NCBI GenBank assembly: GCA_021777765.1
Contig: JAJYDF010000005.1
Location: forward strand, 1-64,000
DNA from: Pseudomonadota bacterium
GTDB taxonomy: Bacteria; Pseudomonadota; Gammaproteobacteria; DASZBR01
Direction: 5' to 3'
Length of the DNA: 64,000 nucleotides
Shown: positions 37,847-47,912 of the stretch, one piece after another
How positions within the stretch are numbered: position 1 is the stretch's first letter
Layout of the letters: the number at the start of each line of letters is the position of its first letter
Position numbers and translations under genes: made by a program
Notes under the pieces: model-generated
Databases searched by the model: none
Seen by the model: only the letters and a program-made list of their open reading frames with translations
What the model was told of the DNA's origin: nothing

Positions 37847-39253
37847 TTAAGCGATATCCCAAGTAATTTGTGCACCAACTACGTTTGCATAATTACTGGT
37901 AGTACCAATTGTTGTATCAGTTTGTGGCCCAAAGATAACAGTATTGTTAATGCCACCATTATCAATAAACAAGTGGGTATAACCCACATCAAGACCTATG
38001 CAACGTGATGCTTGATAATGAGCACCAATTGCTAACGCAAAACGGTTACCATCTGGTAAACGGAGATTGCGATCAACCGCATTGGTTGGATTTTCATCAT
38101 AGCCAACACCACCACGTAATAACCATTGGTCAGTCAGTTGTACACTGGTACCTAAAGAACCACGCCATGTATTGCGGAAATTCTCTGGAATAAATACAGA
38201 AATTTGTGTTGGATCAAATCCACCCGTTACTAAATCAGGTACAACGGCTTCCACATTATTCAATTGTAAGTGATTAAATATTTCCCATTGGGTATAGGTC
38301 ACGCTGCCCATAACTGCCCAAATTGGTGTGATATTTGTGTAACCACTTAACATGGTAAATGCAGGCATTGAAATTGATGTATTAGCACCATTATTACTAA
38401 TTTGTGTATTTAAAAATGGTGTTGGCGCTGGTGTAGCTGCCATTGGCCCTTCAAATTCACTGTTGCCGGTAGGTTCAAATGATACTTGTGAGTGATAGGC
38501 TAAGCCGAAGCGTGTGTCAGGTGTAAGTTGATATAAAACACCCACATGATAACCATAACCCCAATCATTTGCTGTATTTTCACTTTCAGTATCAAATGCT
38601 GTCGTTGGCAAACCTGTAGCTAAAGCGAATGATGGTAAGCCCGCCATAGAACTTAAGGTTGCATTTAATCTTTCAATATCTGCACCAGCACCCACTGACC
38701 ATTGATCAGTCAGTTTCACACCGATAGCTGGCGTAAAATCCACCACCGTCAAACTAGATTCTGTTGCGGTATAACGCACGATTGAATCATCACCCCACAT
38801 CGTTTGTAAACCAAATGGAACTGTTAAACCTGCTGCAAAAACCATTGCAGGGTTAATGGGTACCGAATAATAGAAGGAAGGAATAACACCATCTTTACCA
38901 CCTTGTGCTGTTCCAGATTCACCGGTCGGTGGTAATAGGGGTGCACCAGTTAATGGGTTTCCAATATTTGTGCCCCATTGACTAGTCCCTGTAAATTTTG
39001 AATTAAACATAATACCATCAGCAGATGCGACAAATTGTTGATGGTCAAGACGAGTTAAACCTGCTGGATTATAAAATGCGGTACTAGCATCTTCTGCGAT
39101 CGCTGCACCACCAGCATCATAGTCACCAACACCCACACCATTTTCTTCGAATAATTGAAACCCAGATGCCATGGCACTACTTACGTATCCAGTTAAAATT
39201 CCTGCCAAGCTAATGCTTAAAAACCCTTTTGCAGCAAAAAGCCTTTTTTTCAT
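37847..39253 (-). CDS. FadL/OmpP1-family long-chain fatty acid outer-membrane transporter
   Basis: A 468-residue outer-membrane protein with a cleavable signal peptide (cleavage after SSAMA, about residue 29). The mature N-terminus SGFQLFEENGVGVGDYDAGG and NPAGLTRL (the NPA motif) mark the FadL family. The rest shows the alternating beta-strand pattern of a 14-stranded barrel, and the end QITWDIA resembles an outer-membrane C-terminal strand. FadL takes up long-chain fatty acids or other hydrophobic compounds. Proximity to fadA, fadB, etf and ETF-QO genes supports a fatty-acid role. Confidence 0.87.
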   Translation of the reverse strand: MKKRLFAAKGFLSISLAGILTGYVSSAMASGFQLFEENGVGVGDYDAGGAAIAEDASTAFYNPAGLTRLDHQQFVASADGIMFNSKFTGTSQWGTNIGNPLTGAPLLPPTGESGTAQGGKDGVIPSFYYSVPINPAMVFAAGLTVPFGLQTMWGDDSIVRYTATESSLTVVDFTPAIGVKLTDQWSVGAGADIERLNATLSSMAGLPSFALATGLPTTAFDTESENTANDWGYGYHVGVLYQLTPDTRFGLAYHSQVSFEPTGNSEFEGPMAATPAPTPFLNTQISNNGANTSISMPAFTMLSGYTNITPIWAVMGSVTYTQWEIFNHLQLNNVEAVVPDLVTGGFDPTQISVFIPENFRNTWRGSLGTSVQLTDQWLLRGGVGYDENPTNAVDRNLRLPDGNRFALAIGAHYQASRCIGLDVGYTHLFIDNGGINNTVIFGPQTDTTIGTTSNYANVVGAQITWDIA

Positions 39254-39409
39254 GATATAAATCCCTCAATAAATAAAGTCAGAATCCCGTCAACTGCTGT
39301 AATAATTCCATGGGTACCAGCAGTAAAATATACCCTCAAAAAAACTCATGAATGTTAGCACAGGTTATTAAATTGGCAAATAAAATCTTTGCCATTGAAA
39401 AAATGCGAA

Positions 39410-42307
39410 TTAATTTGCAAATTCATCGGGATGCAATAATTTAATAGACTCATCTAATCTGTATGCTTTTGGCCCAACCACTTTTTCCGCTTTTTCTTTT
39501 AACAATTGACTGGGTGCTTTTAATGAGAGAATACGCACACGTTGACCATATTTTAATTGGCCACATGAAATGGGTCGCATTGTTTCTTGATCGGCAATGA
39601 CAATTAAATCAGGAGCGGTAGTTAAATCTTGATAATTACCACTATTTAATTTTTTCCGTAATTTTAGATATTCATTTTTAAAAATCACTTCCACTTCTTC
39701 GCCGTGATCATTTGCACAAACTACACCGCCCACCGAATAAGCATTTTTTACCGCGAGTTTTAAATCTCCAATTCGACCGTTAAATTCTTCTTTTATTTCT
39801 TTGTACTCTGTAGTTTTTAGATAATTATTTAAAATATTCATCATACTGCCAGCATTTTTATTATTATTGAAAATCGATCCTATTTTTTCTGCAATAGAAT
39901 GTGTGCCAGGAATACACACTTTTTTAGCAGTTATACCAAACATTGGCATATAGGCGATAAATGTTACTCCACCCATTTTATCTGTATATTCGCGAGCTTT
40001 TTCTTCGAGTTGCTGAGCATTTTCTGCTTCAATTAATTGTTGACCCGTTCCACAAGCCAATGCTGCGATATGTTTATGGATTTGTTCTTCGATGATCGGT
40101 GTGACCATATCGAGAGCCGGTAAAGCTCTCCCCATGCAATCGGCATCCACAACTGGAACTCCCAATTCTGCAGCAGCGACTAGTGGTAGTAATCCATTCG
40201 CTCCGCCAATTTCAACGCTCACAATAGCATCAATTTTTTTACCTAAACGATTTTGTAAATTAAGAATTGCATTTCCCATTTCTTCTTTTGAAGGTAATTT
40301 TTCTTCGCAAACAGAAGGAGAACCCATAATCCCAAAACAAATTACTGTTGCATCATCCGCTAAATTTTCAAGTGGAATAATTTTTATTTCTTTACCATTT
40401 TTTATGCAGTCATTAACCATGAAAGCAGGTAATCTTGTATCACCACCGCCCCCTGATCCCAAAATGCCATGACCGACTTCTTTATCTTTAATTCTTTCTT
40501 GAGTCATTTTTGATGTGTGATTTATTTCATTAACGATTTCATTGGATAATTCTGTACTGTTAACTTCTTTATTTTCACAATGGGATAATTGTGTTAATTG
40601 GTCATTATTTTTGTCGTTGGTATTGTTTTGAATATTATGATTAGAAAATTTTTGTTGCGTTTCTATATTAAATTCAGATTTATTATCTAATGATTGTGAT
40701 GTCTGTATTTGTCCAGCAACTTTAATGGTAACTAGCGTTTGTTTGCCAGGGACATATTGTATTTCTTCTTCATTTCTGAATTTTTCTTTAATCGAATTTA
40801 ATTCAGCACCTTTTTTTATCGCTTTTGCTACTGCTTGCAAATAAACTTCTTTAATGGCTTGCTGTCTATTGATTTTTTCGAAATCAAAATGTTTTGTATG
40901 TATACCGCTGATTTCACCTTGTGCTGCACCTAAGGCATTGGCTACGTTGGCATTTGCTGGAATTACAATTTTGTTAATTTTATCTTTTAATAAATGCAAC
41001 AATTTCTGTTTTTCAAATAAATTACTCCCACCGCCAACTAACATTAAAACATCTGGTTTTTCTTGGGTTGATAACCAAGTCTCACGAATAATCGCAGCCA
41101 GTTTTTCGTGCAAAATATTATCTATTTTTTCAATGTCTTGTTCAGCATAAAGACCCGATTTTTTAATAATATTGTCCCCAGTAATTCTTCCTTTAAATAC
41201 AGCAATATCAGTTGCAGTGAGTGTTTTACCACCAAAACATATCGCTTCTTCTTTGAGTTTTAAACCCACCGATTCAGGACCAATTGCAATATTTTCATTC
41301 TCTTTAATGATTACTTTACTGCCACCGCCTAATGCGATTGATTCTGAACTAATGCAAGATTGATTTAAGGGAATGCCAGCAACAGAAAAACGTGAATTAA
41401 TTTCTATTGCTGCGCCATTTCTGATGAGTCCCACATCCGTTGACGTGCCTCCAATATCAGCAACAATTATATTTTTGATGCCCATTTGTTGTGCGATACT
41501 GGCTGCGCCACGAATACTATTAACTGATCCCGCATTAATCGTTAAAATAGGTTTTTGTTGTTCATCACGATTTTCAGTTAATGTTTGTATCGGATCTATT
41601 GAGCCATCATTATGACTGAGACAAACACTGGCTTGATTTAATCCTAAATTTTGCACCGTTTGTTGAATGGCATCACACACATTTTGATAAATAGGCAGTA
41701 AAGCGGTATTAAGAATAGTTGCATTTTCTCGTTCGAGTAAGCCTAATCCTCCCATTTCATGTGATAAGATAATTTTGAGAAGAGGATTATATTTTTTAAG
41801 GATTTGTGCTGCTTCTTTTTCTTGATTGGGATTAATATGCGAAAAAACGCCCGTAATTGCTACATGATCGAAATTATAATCTTTTAATTCAAACGCAATA
41901 TTTTTGAGTTGTTCTTCATCCAGATTTGAAATGGGTTTACCATTATATTCATATCCACCATTAATAATATAGGATTTAGCTTTTACATTTTTTTCAATTT
42001 CTGATGGCCATCCAGTACAAGGGGGAATTGCTGTTGTAGCTGGATATCCAAGACGTATCACTGCCACTTTATTTAAGCGATTTTGTAATGTTGCATTTAA
42101 CAAATGGGTAGTGCCAATCATGACAAATTTAATTTTATCTTTTTGCACCTGCGACAATTCAAATACTTTTTTAATTGTCTCAGCAATACCTATATTAATA
42201 TCAGTGGTTGTGACTGTTTTGGCGCTTGCAATGATTCCCCCCTCACAAGTGAGGACTGCATCAGTATTTGTACCACCAACGTCGATGCCAATAATATATT
42301 GTGTCAT
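39410..42307 (-). CDS. Hydantoinase/oxoprolinase-like and DUF917 fusion protein
   Basis: A 965-residue cytoplasmic protein with two parts. Residues 1 to about 500 are a HyuA-type hydantoinase/oxoprolinase half with ASKHA ATP-binding motifs (IIGIDVGGTNTDAVL, DIGGTSTDVGLIR, ALGGGSKV). A low-complexity Asn/Gln/Ser/Glu linker spans about 545-615. From about 617 (GHGILGSGGGGDTRLPAFMV) to the end is a DUF917 domain, also described as the S-methyl-thiohydantoin desulfurase family (PF06032). The two domains usually work on ring-opening of hydantoin-like compounds; the actual substrate is unknown. It is the last gene of the fadB-fadA run but not evidently connected to beta-oxidation. A weak hairpin (39374-39394) follows. 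Confidence 0.85.
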   Translation of the reverse strand: MTQYIIGIDVGGTNTDAVLTCEGGIIASAKTVTTTDINIGIAETIKKVFELSQVQKDKIKFVMIGTTHLLNATLQNRLNKVAVIRLGYPATTAIPPCTGWPSEIEKNVKAKSYIINGGYEYNGKPISNLDEEQLKNIAFELKDYNFDHVAITGVFSHINPNQEKEAAQILKKYNPLLKIILSHEMGGLGLLERENATILNTALLPIYQNVCDAIQQTVQNLGLNQASVCLSHNDGSIDPIQTLTENRDEQQKPILTINAGSVNSIRGAASIAQQMGIKNIIVADIGGTSTDVGLIRNGAAIEINSRFSVAGIPLNQSCISSESIALGGGSKVIIKENENIAIGPESVGLKLKEEAICFGGKTLTATDIAVFKGRITGDNIIKKSGLYAEQDIEKIDNILHEKLAAIIRETWLSTQEKPDVLMLVGGGSNLFEKQKLLHLLKDKINKIVIPANANVANALGAAQGEISGIHTKHFDFEKINRQQAIKEVYLQAVAKAIKKGAELNSIKEKFRNEEEIQYVPGKQTLVTIKVAGQIQTSQSLDNKSEFNIETQQKFSNHNIQNNTNDKNNDQLTQLSHCENKEVNSTELSNEIVNEINHTSKMTQERIKDKEVGHGILGSGGGGDTRLPAFMVNDCIKNGKEIKIIPLENLADDATVICFGIMGSPSVCEEKLPSKEEMGNAILNLQNRLGKKIDAIVSVEIGGANGLLPLVAAAELGVPVVDADCMGRALPALDMVTPIIEEQIHKHIAALACGTGQQLIEAENAQQLEEKAREYTDKMGGVTFIAYMPMFGITAKKVCIPGTHSIAEKIGSIFNNNKNAGSMMNILNNYLKTTEYKEIKEEFNGRIGDLKLAVKNAYSVGGVVCANDHGEEVEVIFKNEYLKLRKKLNSGNYQDLTTAPDLIVIADQETMRPISCGQLKYGQRVRILSLKAPSQLLKEKAEKVVGPKAYRLDESIKLLHPDEFAN

Positions 42308-42414
42308 AATTGTGTTTCCAATATTTTATTTGATCGCGATTATGTTTTGAAATTATTAATTAAGTAGAAATAAATAATATTTTAGAACATACGCTTATGA
42401 ATTGTTATTTAAAA

Positions 42415-43614
42415 TTACATCGCTTCGAAAATACCAGCTGCTCCCATACCTGTGCCAATACACATTGTTACCATACCATATTTTTGTTTATGCCGTTTTA
42501 ATCCATGCACAATGGTTGCCGTACGTATTGCACCCGTAGCACCTAATGGATGGCCTAATGCAATAGCACCACCTAATGGATTTACTTTTGAGGTATCTAA
42601 TTGCGAATTTTTAATAACTGCCAAGCTCTGCGCAGCAAAAGCTTCATTTAATTCTATCCAATCCATATTTTCTAATTTTAAATTGGCTTTCTTTAAAGCT
42701 TTTGGAATTGCTTCTATAGGTCCAATACCCATAATTTCAGGTGGTACACCAGCAACACTATATGAAATAAATTTAGCGAGCGGTGTTAAATTATATTTTT
42801 TTAACGCTTCTTCATTAACCACTAAAATCGCAGCAGCTCCATCACTCATTTGTGAACTATTACCTGCTGTTACTGTACCTCTTGCAGCAAATACGGTGGG
42901 TAATTTCGCTAATATTTCCAAAGTACTGCCAGCACGAGGGCCTTCATCTTGAGAAATGATTTTTGTGGAATTCATCATTTTTTCATTAGATAAATCTGGA
43001 AAAGATTCATTGACCGTATAAGGCAATATTTCTTCATTAAATTCACCATTTTTTATTGCCGCTAACGCGCGATTATGACTTTCTAATGCAAAAGCATCTT
43101 GCTGTTCTCTGGTAATTTGCCACTGTTTTGCAACGTTTTCTGCGGTAATTCCCATGCTATAAGCAATAGCAACATGTTCTTCAGTTGGCCAAAAAAAAGC
43201 AGGATTTGCAGTAAATTTATTACCACCCATGGGTACCATGGTCATGCTTTCTACACCACCAGCAATAATCACATCTGCTTGACCTAATGCAATGCGATCT
43301 GCAGCCAGTGAAACCGCTTGTAGCCCTGATGAACAAAAACGATTAATTGTCATGCCAGGAACTGAATTAGGTAATCCAGCTAATAATAAAGAAATTCGAG
43401 CCACATTCATGCCTTGCTCACCTTCAGGCATTGCGCACCCAATAATAACATCATCAATTGCATGTGGATCTAAATTAGGCGATTTATTTAATACGCCTTT
43501 TATTGTGTGAGTTAATAAATCATCAGGCCTTACATTTTTATATACACCACGAATTTTTCCGACAGGTGTACGTACAGCTGCTGCTATATAAACTTCTTTA
43601 ATTTGGTTATTCAT
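42415..43614 (-). CDS. fadA: Acetyl-CoA acyltransferase (3-ketoacyl-CoA thiolase) FadA
   Basis: Start at 43614 because GGAG lies six bases before it, inside the codons of the alternative ATG at 43626. The 399-residue thiolase releases acetyl-CoA from 3-ketoacyl-CoA in the last beta-oxidation step. Nucleophile C94 lies in NRFCSSGLQAVSLA; the His of GGAIALGHPLGATGA and the second Cys of CIGTGMGAAGIFE complete the active site. It is downstream of fadB on the same strand, with a hairpin repeat between. Acetyl-CoA acetyltransferases are close relatives, but pairing with FadB favours the degradative enzyme. Confidence 0.92.
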   Translation of the reverse strand: MNNQIKEVYIAAAVRTPVGKIRGVYKNVRPDDLLTHTIKGVLNKSPNLDPHAIDDVIIGCAMPEGEQGMNVARISLLLAGLPNSVPGMTINRFCSSGLQAVSLAADRIALGQADVIIAGGVESMTMVPMGGNKFTANPAFFWPTEEHVAIAYSMGITAENVAKQWQITREQQDAFALESHNRALAAIKNGEFNEEILPYTVNESFPDLSNEKMMNSTKIISQDEGPRAGSTLEILAKLPTVFAARGTVTAGNSSQMSDGAAAILVVNEEALKKYNLTPLAKFISYSVAGVPPEIMGIGPIEAIPKALKKANLKLENMDWIELNEAFAAQSLAVIKNSQLDTSKVNPLGGAIALGHPLGATGAIRTATIVHGLKRHKQKYGMVTMCIGTGMGAAGIFEAM

Positions 43615-43650
43615 AATTTTCTCCATTTAAATAATATTAATATCTTTTTT

Positions 43651-43674
43651 CCTTCTCCCGCTTGCGGGAGAAGG
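43651..43674. repeat. Single-hairpin composite-repeat fragment between fadB and fadA
   Basis: A perfect 24-bp hairpin (ccttctcccgc, ttg-centred loop) flanked by T-runs and A-runs on its two sides (tttttt before, aaaaaa after). It could therefore act as an intrinsic terminator or attenuator in either direction. It occupies almost half of the 71-base gap between fadB and fadA. Confidence 0.85.
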
Positions 43675-43685
43675 AAAAAAAGAAA

Positions 43686-46037
43686 TTAATTCCTCAAAGG
43701 CTTACCATTAGCCAGCATATATTTAATACGATCTTGTGTTTTATCATTTGCAATTAATTCCAGAATCGCTTCACGTTCCAAACGTAAAATCCAGTTTTCA
43801 TCGACTAGCGATCCTGCAACCACTTTACCACCACAAATCACTTCTGCAATTTTACTGGCAATAAAATAATCATAATCAGAAATAAAACCACCCTCGCGCA
43901 TATTCACTAATTGCATTGCAATTGTTGCAATTCCTGGCAGACCAGCAACAGCAAAACGTGGTTTTAATGGGGGTAAATAACCTGAAGCATGCATTGCTAA
44001 AACCTGTTGTTTTGCGACAAATAAAATTTCATCGGCATTCATCACCACAATATCTGTTTTTCTTAAATAATCTTTTTGTTGCGCATCTATTGCACTGGAA
44101 GAAATTTCTCCAAGCGCAACTTGTTTAAAATAATTTTGTATATACCGGAATGGATCTTCACCTTGTGCTTTTTGCGCGGCACGCAATGCTAATTCCGTTA
44201 AACCACCGCCCGCTGGTAATAATCCCACACCAATTTCAGGTAACCCAATATACGTTTCAAATGCAGAAACACGTAATGCACAATGCATGGTTAATTCACA
44301 ACTACCACCCAATGCTAAACCACGAATTGCAGCAACGACAGGAATTTGTGCATATCGTAACGCCAATGAAGTATCTTGAAATTTTTTAATTAATGGTGCT
44401 GCATTATTTATATCAACTTCCGCTAAATTTGCACCGGCACTGAAAACATCACCACGACGTTGCCAAATAATTAATCCCTTATAATCTTTTTCAGCATATT
44501 TAATTGCTTCAAAAATACTGTCTAATACACCATTATTAATCGTATTTAATTTCGTTTTAAAACTTAAAATAGCGATGCCATCACCATCACTCCATAAACG
44601 AGCGGCATCATTTTCAAAAATGGTTTTACCCTCATCAGCAATTTCAGCTAATACGGGTTCAATAAATCGTTGTTTTTTATAAACCGGTAATTGTGAACGC
44701 GCTACAAATTGATTTTGTTCAGGTGAATATGCACCTTGTGCTTGATAAACGCCTTTTTCATTTTTAATAATCCATTCGGGTAATGGTACATTCGCCATGG
44801 TATTATTGGCGGCACGCTCAGCTTCAATTAATTGCGTGACTTGTTGCCAACCAATACTTTGCCATGTTTCAAATATACCTTGTTGCCATCCAAATCCCCA
44901 ACGCATTGCTAAATCAACATCGCGTACATTATGTGCAATTTGTTGTGCCGTGACTGCTGCATAATGAAATACATCACAAAAACAACGCCACAAAAATTGT
45001 GCTTGTGGATTTTTACTATTATATAAAGCCGTGAATTTTTCGGTGGGATTTTTGTTTTTTAATATGGTTAATACTTCCGCATCGGGTTGTTGATCAGCTA
45101 AGCGATATTTTTTAGCGGTTACATTCCAAACATATATATCTTTACCGACTTTTTTATAAACACCTGCACCCGTTTTTTGTCCTAATGCGCCTTGTTGAAT
45201 TAATTCCTGCAACCAAGTTGGTGTTTGATAATATTTAGCCCAGGGATCATTTGGTAAATTATCCGTTAATGTTTTAATAACATGCGCCATGGTATCCAAA
45301 CCAACCACATCTGAAGTACGAAACGTAGCACTTTTTGGACGACCAATTATTGGTCCAGTCAATGCATCCACAATTTCAAAGGGAATATTTAATTGTTGAG
45401 CATGATATAACGTAGCTAAAATTGAAAATACACCAATGCGATTTGCAATAAAATTCGGTGTATCTTTTGCATAAATAACGCCTTTTCCTACATTACTCAC
45501 TAGAAATGTTTCCAACGCGGGCAAAATATTTTTATCTGTTTTTTCATACGGAATAATTTCAACTAAATGCATATAACGCGGCGGATTAAAAAAATGAACT
45601 CCACAAAAACGCGTGCGTATTTTTTCAGGTAAAACACTGGCTAATGTAGTAATACTTAATCCAGAAGTATTGCTCACAAAAATAGCATTATCATGTAAAT
45701 AAGGCGCGATTTTTTGATATAAATTTTCTTTTAAATCCAACCGTTCTGCTATTGCTTCAATAATTAAATCACATTCTTTTAACCAGGATAAATGTTGCTC
45801 ATAATTAGCAGGCGTAATTTCATCTGCTGATGTTGCAATGGCTAAAGGTGTAGGTTTGAGTTTTTTCAATCCCGCAATTGCTTTAATGACAATCCCATTT
45901 TTATCACCTTCCGGCGCAGGCAAATCATATAAAAGTGTGGGTACAACATTGACTAAATGTGCAGCTATTTGTGCGCCCATCACACCGGCACCGAGCACTG
46001 CAACTTTGCGAATCTGTAGCGTTGGAGAATTGTCCAT
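43686..46037 (-). CDS. fadB: 3-hydroxyacyl-CoA dehydrogenase/enoyl-CoA hydratase FadB (FadN-type domain order)
   Basis: A 783-residue bifunctional beta-oxidation enzyme. The NAD-binding Rossmann motif VAVLGAGVMGAQIAAHLV is at residues 12-29, followed by HVNNTSGLSITTL-type and FCGVHFFNPPRYMHLVEI sequences of hydroxyacyl-CoA dehydrogenase. The enoyl-CoA hydratase fold comes in the C-terminal third (DVFSAGANLAEV; ALGGSCELTMHCALRV; GLPEIGVGLLPAGGG). This order is reversed relative to E. coli FadB and matches the FadN type known from Bacillus and many proteobacteria. It is the first gene of a fadB-fadA pair. Confidence 0.92.
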   Translation of the reverse strand: MDNSPTLQIRKVAVLGAGVMGAQIAAHLVNVVPTLLYDLPAPEGDKNGIVIKAIAGLKKLKPTPLAIATSADEITPANYEQHLSWLKECDLIIEAIAERLDLKENLYQKIAPYLHDNAIFVSNTSGLSITTLASVLPEKIRTRFCGVHFFNPPRYMHLVEIIPYEKTDKNILPALETFLVSNVGKGVIYAKDTPNFIANRIGVFSILATLYHAQQLNIPFEIVDALTGPIIGRPKSATFRTSDVVGLDTMAHVIKTLTDNLPNDPWAKYYQTPTWLQELIQQGALGQKTGAGVYKKVGKDIYVWNVTAKKYRLADQQPDAEVLTILKNKNPTEKFTALYNSKNPQAQFLWRCFCDVFHYAAVTAQQIAHNVRDVDLAMRWGFGWQQGIFETWQSIGWQQVTQLIEAERAANNTMANVPLPEWIIKNEKGVYQAQGAYSPEQNQFVARSQLPVYKKQRFIEPVLAEIADEGKTIFENDAARLWSDGDGIAILSFKTKLNTINNGVLDSIFEAIKYAEKDYKGLIIWQRRGDVFSAGANLAEVDINNAAPLIKKFQDTSLALRYAQIPVVAAIRGLALGGSCELTMHCALRVSAFETYIGLPEIGVGLLPAGGGLTELALRAAQKAQGEDPFRYIQNYFKQVALGEISSSAIDAQQKDYLRKTDIVVMNADEILFVAKQQVLAMHASGYLPPLKPRFAVAGLPGIATIAMQLVNMREGGFISDYDYFIASKIAEVICGGKVVAGSLVDENWILRLEREAILELIANDKTQDRIKYMLANGKPLRN

Positions 46038-46148
46038 AAAACCTCGCTGGTTGTTTTGATGATGAAAAAGAGTGATATCTTAACATAAGAATATCGATTA
46101 ACAATTATTTCATGAAGCTGACAAGGAAAAGGCATGTTAAATTCAACT

Positions 46149-46250
46149 GTAGCCTGGATGAAAGCAAATGAAGAAAATTAATTAAATATGAGAAAAAATA
46201 TATATGCACAATAATTATTCCTTGAACTGCTGAAATCCGGGAAATTAATT
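46149..46250. repeat. Truncated GTAGCCTGG-family element
   Basis: gtagcctggatgaaagc at 46149 matches the left end of the 200-bp elements. About 85 bases on, aaatccgggaaatt resembles their interior, but the right end is missing. It sits in the 270-base gap between fadB and the ATPase gene. The right limit is approximate. Confidence 0.5.
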
Positions 46251-46307
46251 TTCATTATGGATTTCTCTCTTAATTTTAAACAGTCAATTGTTAATTGATT
46301 AATCATC

Positions 46308-47783
46308 TCATAAAAATAACGCGTCTAAAGTCAATTGAGAATCAATTACGCTTAAATAATGTGAGTTTGCTTGAATACCAAATGTCGATATCATAGTTAT
46401 TAATAAAGATTTACGTGTCTCTGTAATTTTTTTAAATATTTGTTTTTTTCTATTTAGCTTATCTGCATAATCTTTTGTTATATTATATATTTCATCATAA
46501 TATTTTATCTCACATAGATTTATACAACGATCTGCACGGTCAATTACCAAATCAATTTGTGCACCTTGTTCTTTAGTCAATTTTGCAGACTGATAAACCC
46601 ATGTTGATTCGACTGTGTTGACTGCAGATAATCCTAAAGCTTGTTTAATTTGATGAATATGTTTAAGACATATACTTTCAAAAGCATAGCCAGACCATGT
46701 CGACCATGCGTGCGATGCTTGCATTTTTAGCCAATAATCCTTTTCGAATTCACCCATACCAAATTTAGGTACGGGTTCCATCCAATCGATATAAAATAAA
46801 GAGAATTCATCAATTAATTTATATCGACCGTTCACTTTTGTTTTACCAAAAGAGGGTATAAACATTATAAAACCAGACTCTTCTAGTTCTCGAATAATAT
46901 TCGACGATGACCCACCCGATGTTAAATCTACTTGTTTCAAAAGTTCCGCTTTTGTTAAACCAGATGATTTCTGAGCCAATTTACGTATTATCTGTACATG
47001 TATATCTGAATTATCAAATAAAGAGGAGTAAAGACGATGAAATTCTTTTACAAGAGGGCCTAAATTTGAAAAACATAGATCATTAATTAATTGTCTTGCT
47101 GATTTTCCCTTTTCTAAATAGGATAAATATTTAGGAACACCTCCCAACACCATATAAATATCAATAATTTGCTTACGATCAAAATCAATATACTTTGATT
47201 GTAAATATTGTTCCGTTTCATTGAGTGTAAAAGGACGCAATCGTATTTCGCGCGTCATACGGCCATGCAGTCCACCTTTATCATTTAATATTTTATTGAT
47301 CATCCAGGATGCAGCAGAACCGCAGACTATTAATACTGCATTATTTTTTCTTGAAAAATATCTATTCCAAAAATGTTCTAATGCAGACAAAAATCCTGAT
47401 TTCTGTGTTGCCAACCATGGTAGCTCGTCAAAAAATAAAATGATTTTTTCATTTGTTTTAATCTTCTCAATTGCTAATCTCAACCTATTAAATGCTTCCT
47501 GCCAACTCTTAGGAGGCGATAAGTTTTCCCCAGCGTCAAAAGTTAATGCAAATTCAAATGCGAAATTAGCTAATTGTTTATGTAAACTTTCTTTTTTAAC
47601 ACCTGTTAACTCAAAATAAATTCCTTTATTTTTAAAATAATTATTAATTAAAAAAGTTTTACCGATTCTTCTTCGACCCCACATCACTAAAAATTCAGCC
47701 ACTTTAGAAGAACAAATAGATTCCAGAATCTTTAACTCATCCTCTCTACCGACAATATCACTCACACTAAACTCACCCCTCAT
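46308..47783 (-). CDS. AAA/STAND ATPase with C-terminal PD-(D/E)XK-like domain
   Basis: A 491-residue protein of the archaeal-type ATPase family (PF01637) found widely in prokaryotic accessory regions. Walker A is GRRRIGKT (36-43), Walker B IILFFDELPW (D119, E120), and sensor-like VCGSAASWM follows. A winged-helix segment is likely at about 270-325 (SGLTKAELLKQVDL, NIIRELEESGFI). The C-terminal part has GAQIDLVIDR...CEIKYYD, the D and E-x-K positions of a PD-(D/E)XK nuclease fold. The biological role is not established. The ATG at 47783 lacks a good ribosome-binding site; a GTG at 47765 preceded by AGGGGTGAG is an alternative. An unusual palindromic leader lies upstream. Confidence 0.8.
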   Translation of the reverse strand: MRGEFSVSDIVGREDELKILESICSSKVAEFLVMWGRRRIGKTFLINNYFKNKGIYFELTGVKKESLHKQLANFAFEFALTFDAGENLSPPKSWQEAFNRLRLAIEKIKTNEKIILFFDELPWLATQKSGFLSALEHFWNRYFSRKNNAVLIVCGSAASWMINKILNDKGGLHGRMTREIRLRPFTLNETEQYLQSKYIDFDRKQIIDIYMVLGGVPKYLSYLEKGKSARQLINDLCFSNLGPLVKEFHRLYSSLFDNSDIHVQIIRKLAQKSSGLTKAELLKQVDLTSGGSSSNIIRELEESGFIMFIPSFGKTKVNGRYKLIDEFSLFYIDWMEPVPKFGMGEFEKDYWLKMQASHAWSTWSGYAFESICLKHIHQIKQALGLSAVNTVESTWVYQSAKLTKEQGAQIDLVIDRADRCINLCEIKYYDEIYNITKDYADKLNRKKQIFKKITETRKSLLITMISTFGIQANSHYLSVIDSQLTLDALFL

Positions 47784-47791
47784 TAAATGAC

Positions 47792-47912
47792 CAAGTTTTC
47801 GCTGAGTATCATATCATACTCAGCGAAAATATCAAAAAAAAGCAAGTTTACGCTGAAAATAATATTATACTCAGCGAAAACTTGCTTTTTTAGGCAGTTT
47901 TCGCTGAATTTA
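47792..47912. promoter_or_regulatory. Clustered palindromes upstream of the ATPase gene
   Basis: Four copies of a ttttcgctga half-site lie within 120 bases. Copies 1 and 2 (47796-47809, 47816-47829) form a perfect 14-bp inverted pair around six bases. Copies 3 and 4 sit in a 22+22-bp near-perfect palindrome (47842-47863, 47864-47885; three mismatches, no spacer) with gcaagt ends and a T-run at its right side. A further single half-site (gcagttttcgctgaa) lies at 47894-47908. This looks like an operator array or a transcribed hairpin leader of the ATPase gene. Confidence 0.6.

Noticed and set aside
37847-38193. Plus-strand frames over the 3' end of the FadL gene
   Set aside because: They are antisense to a signal-peptide-bearing outer-membrane gene with strong family motifs.
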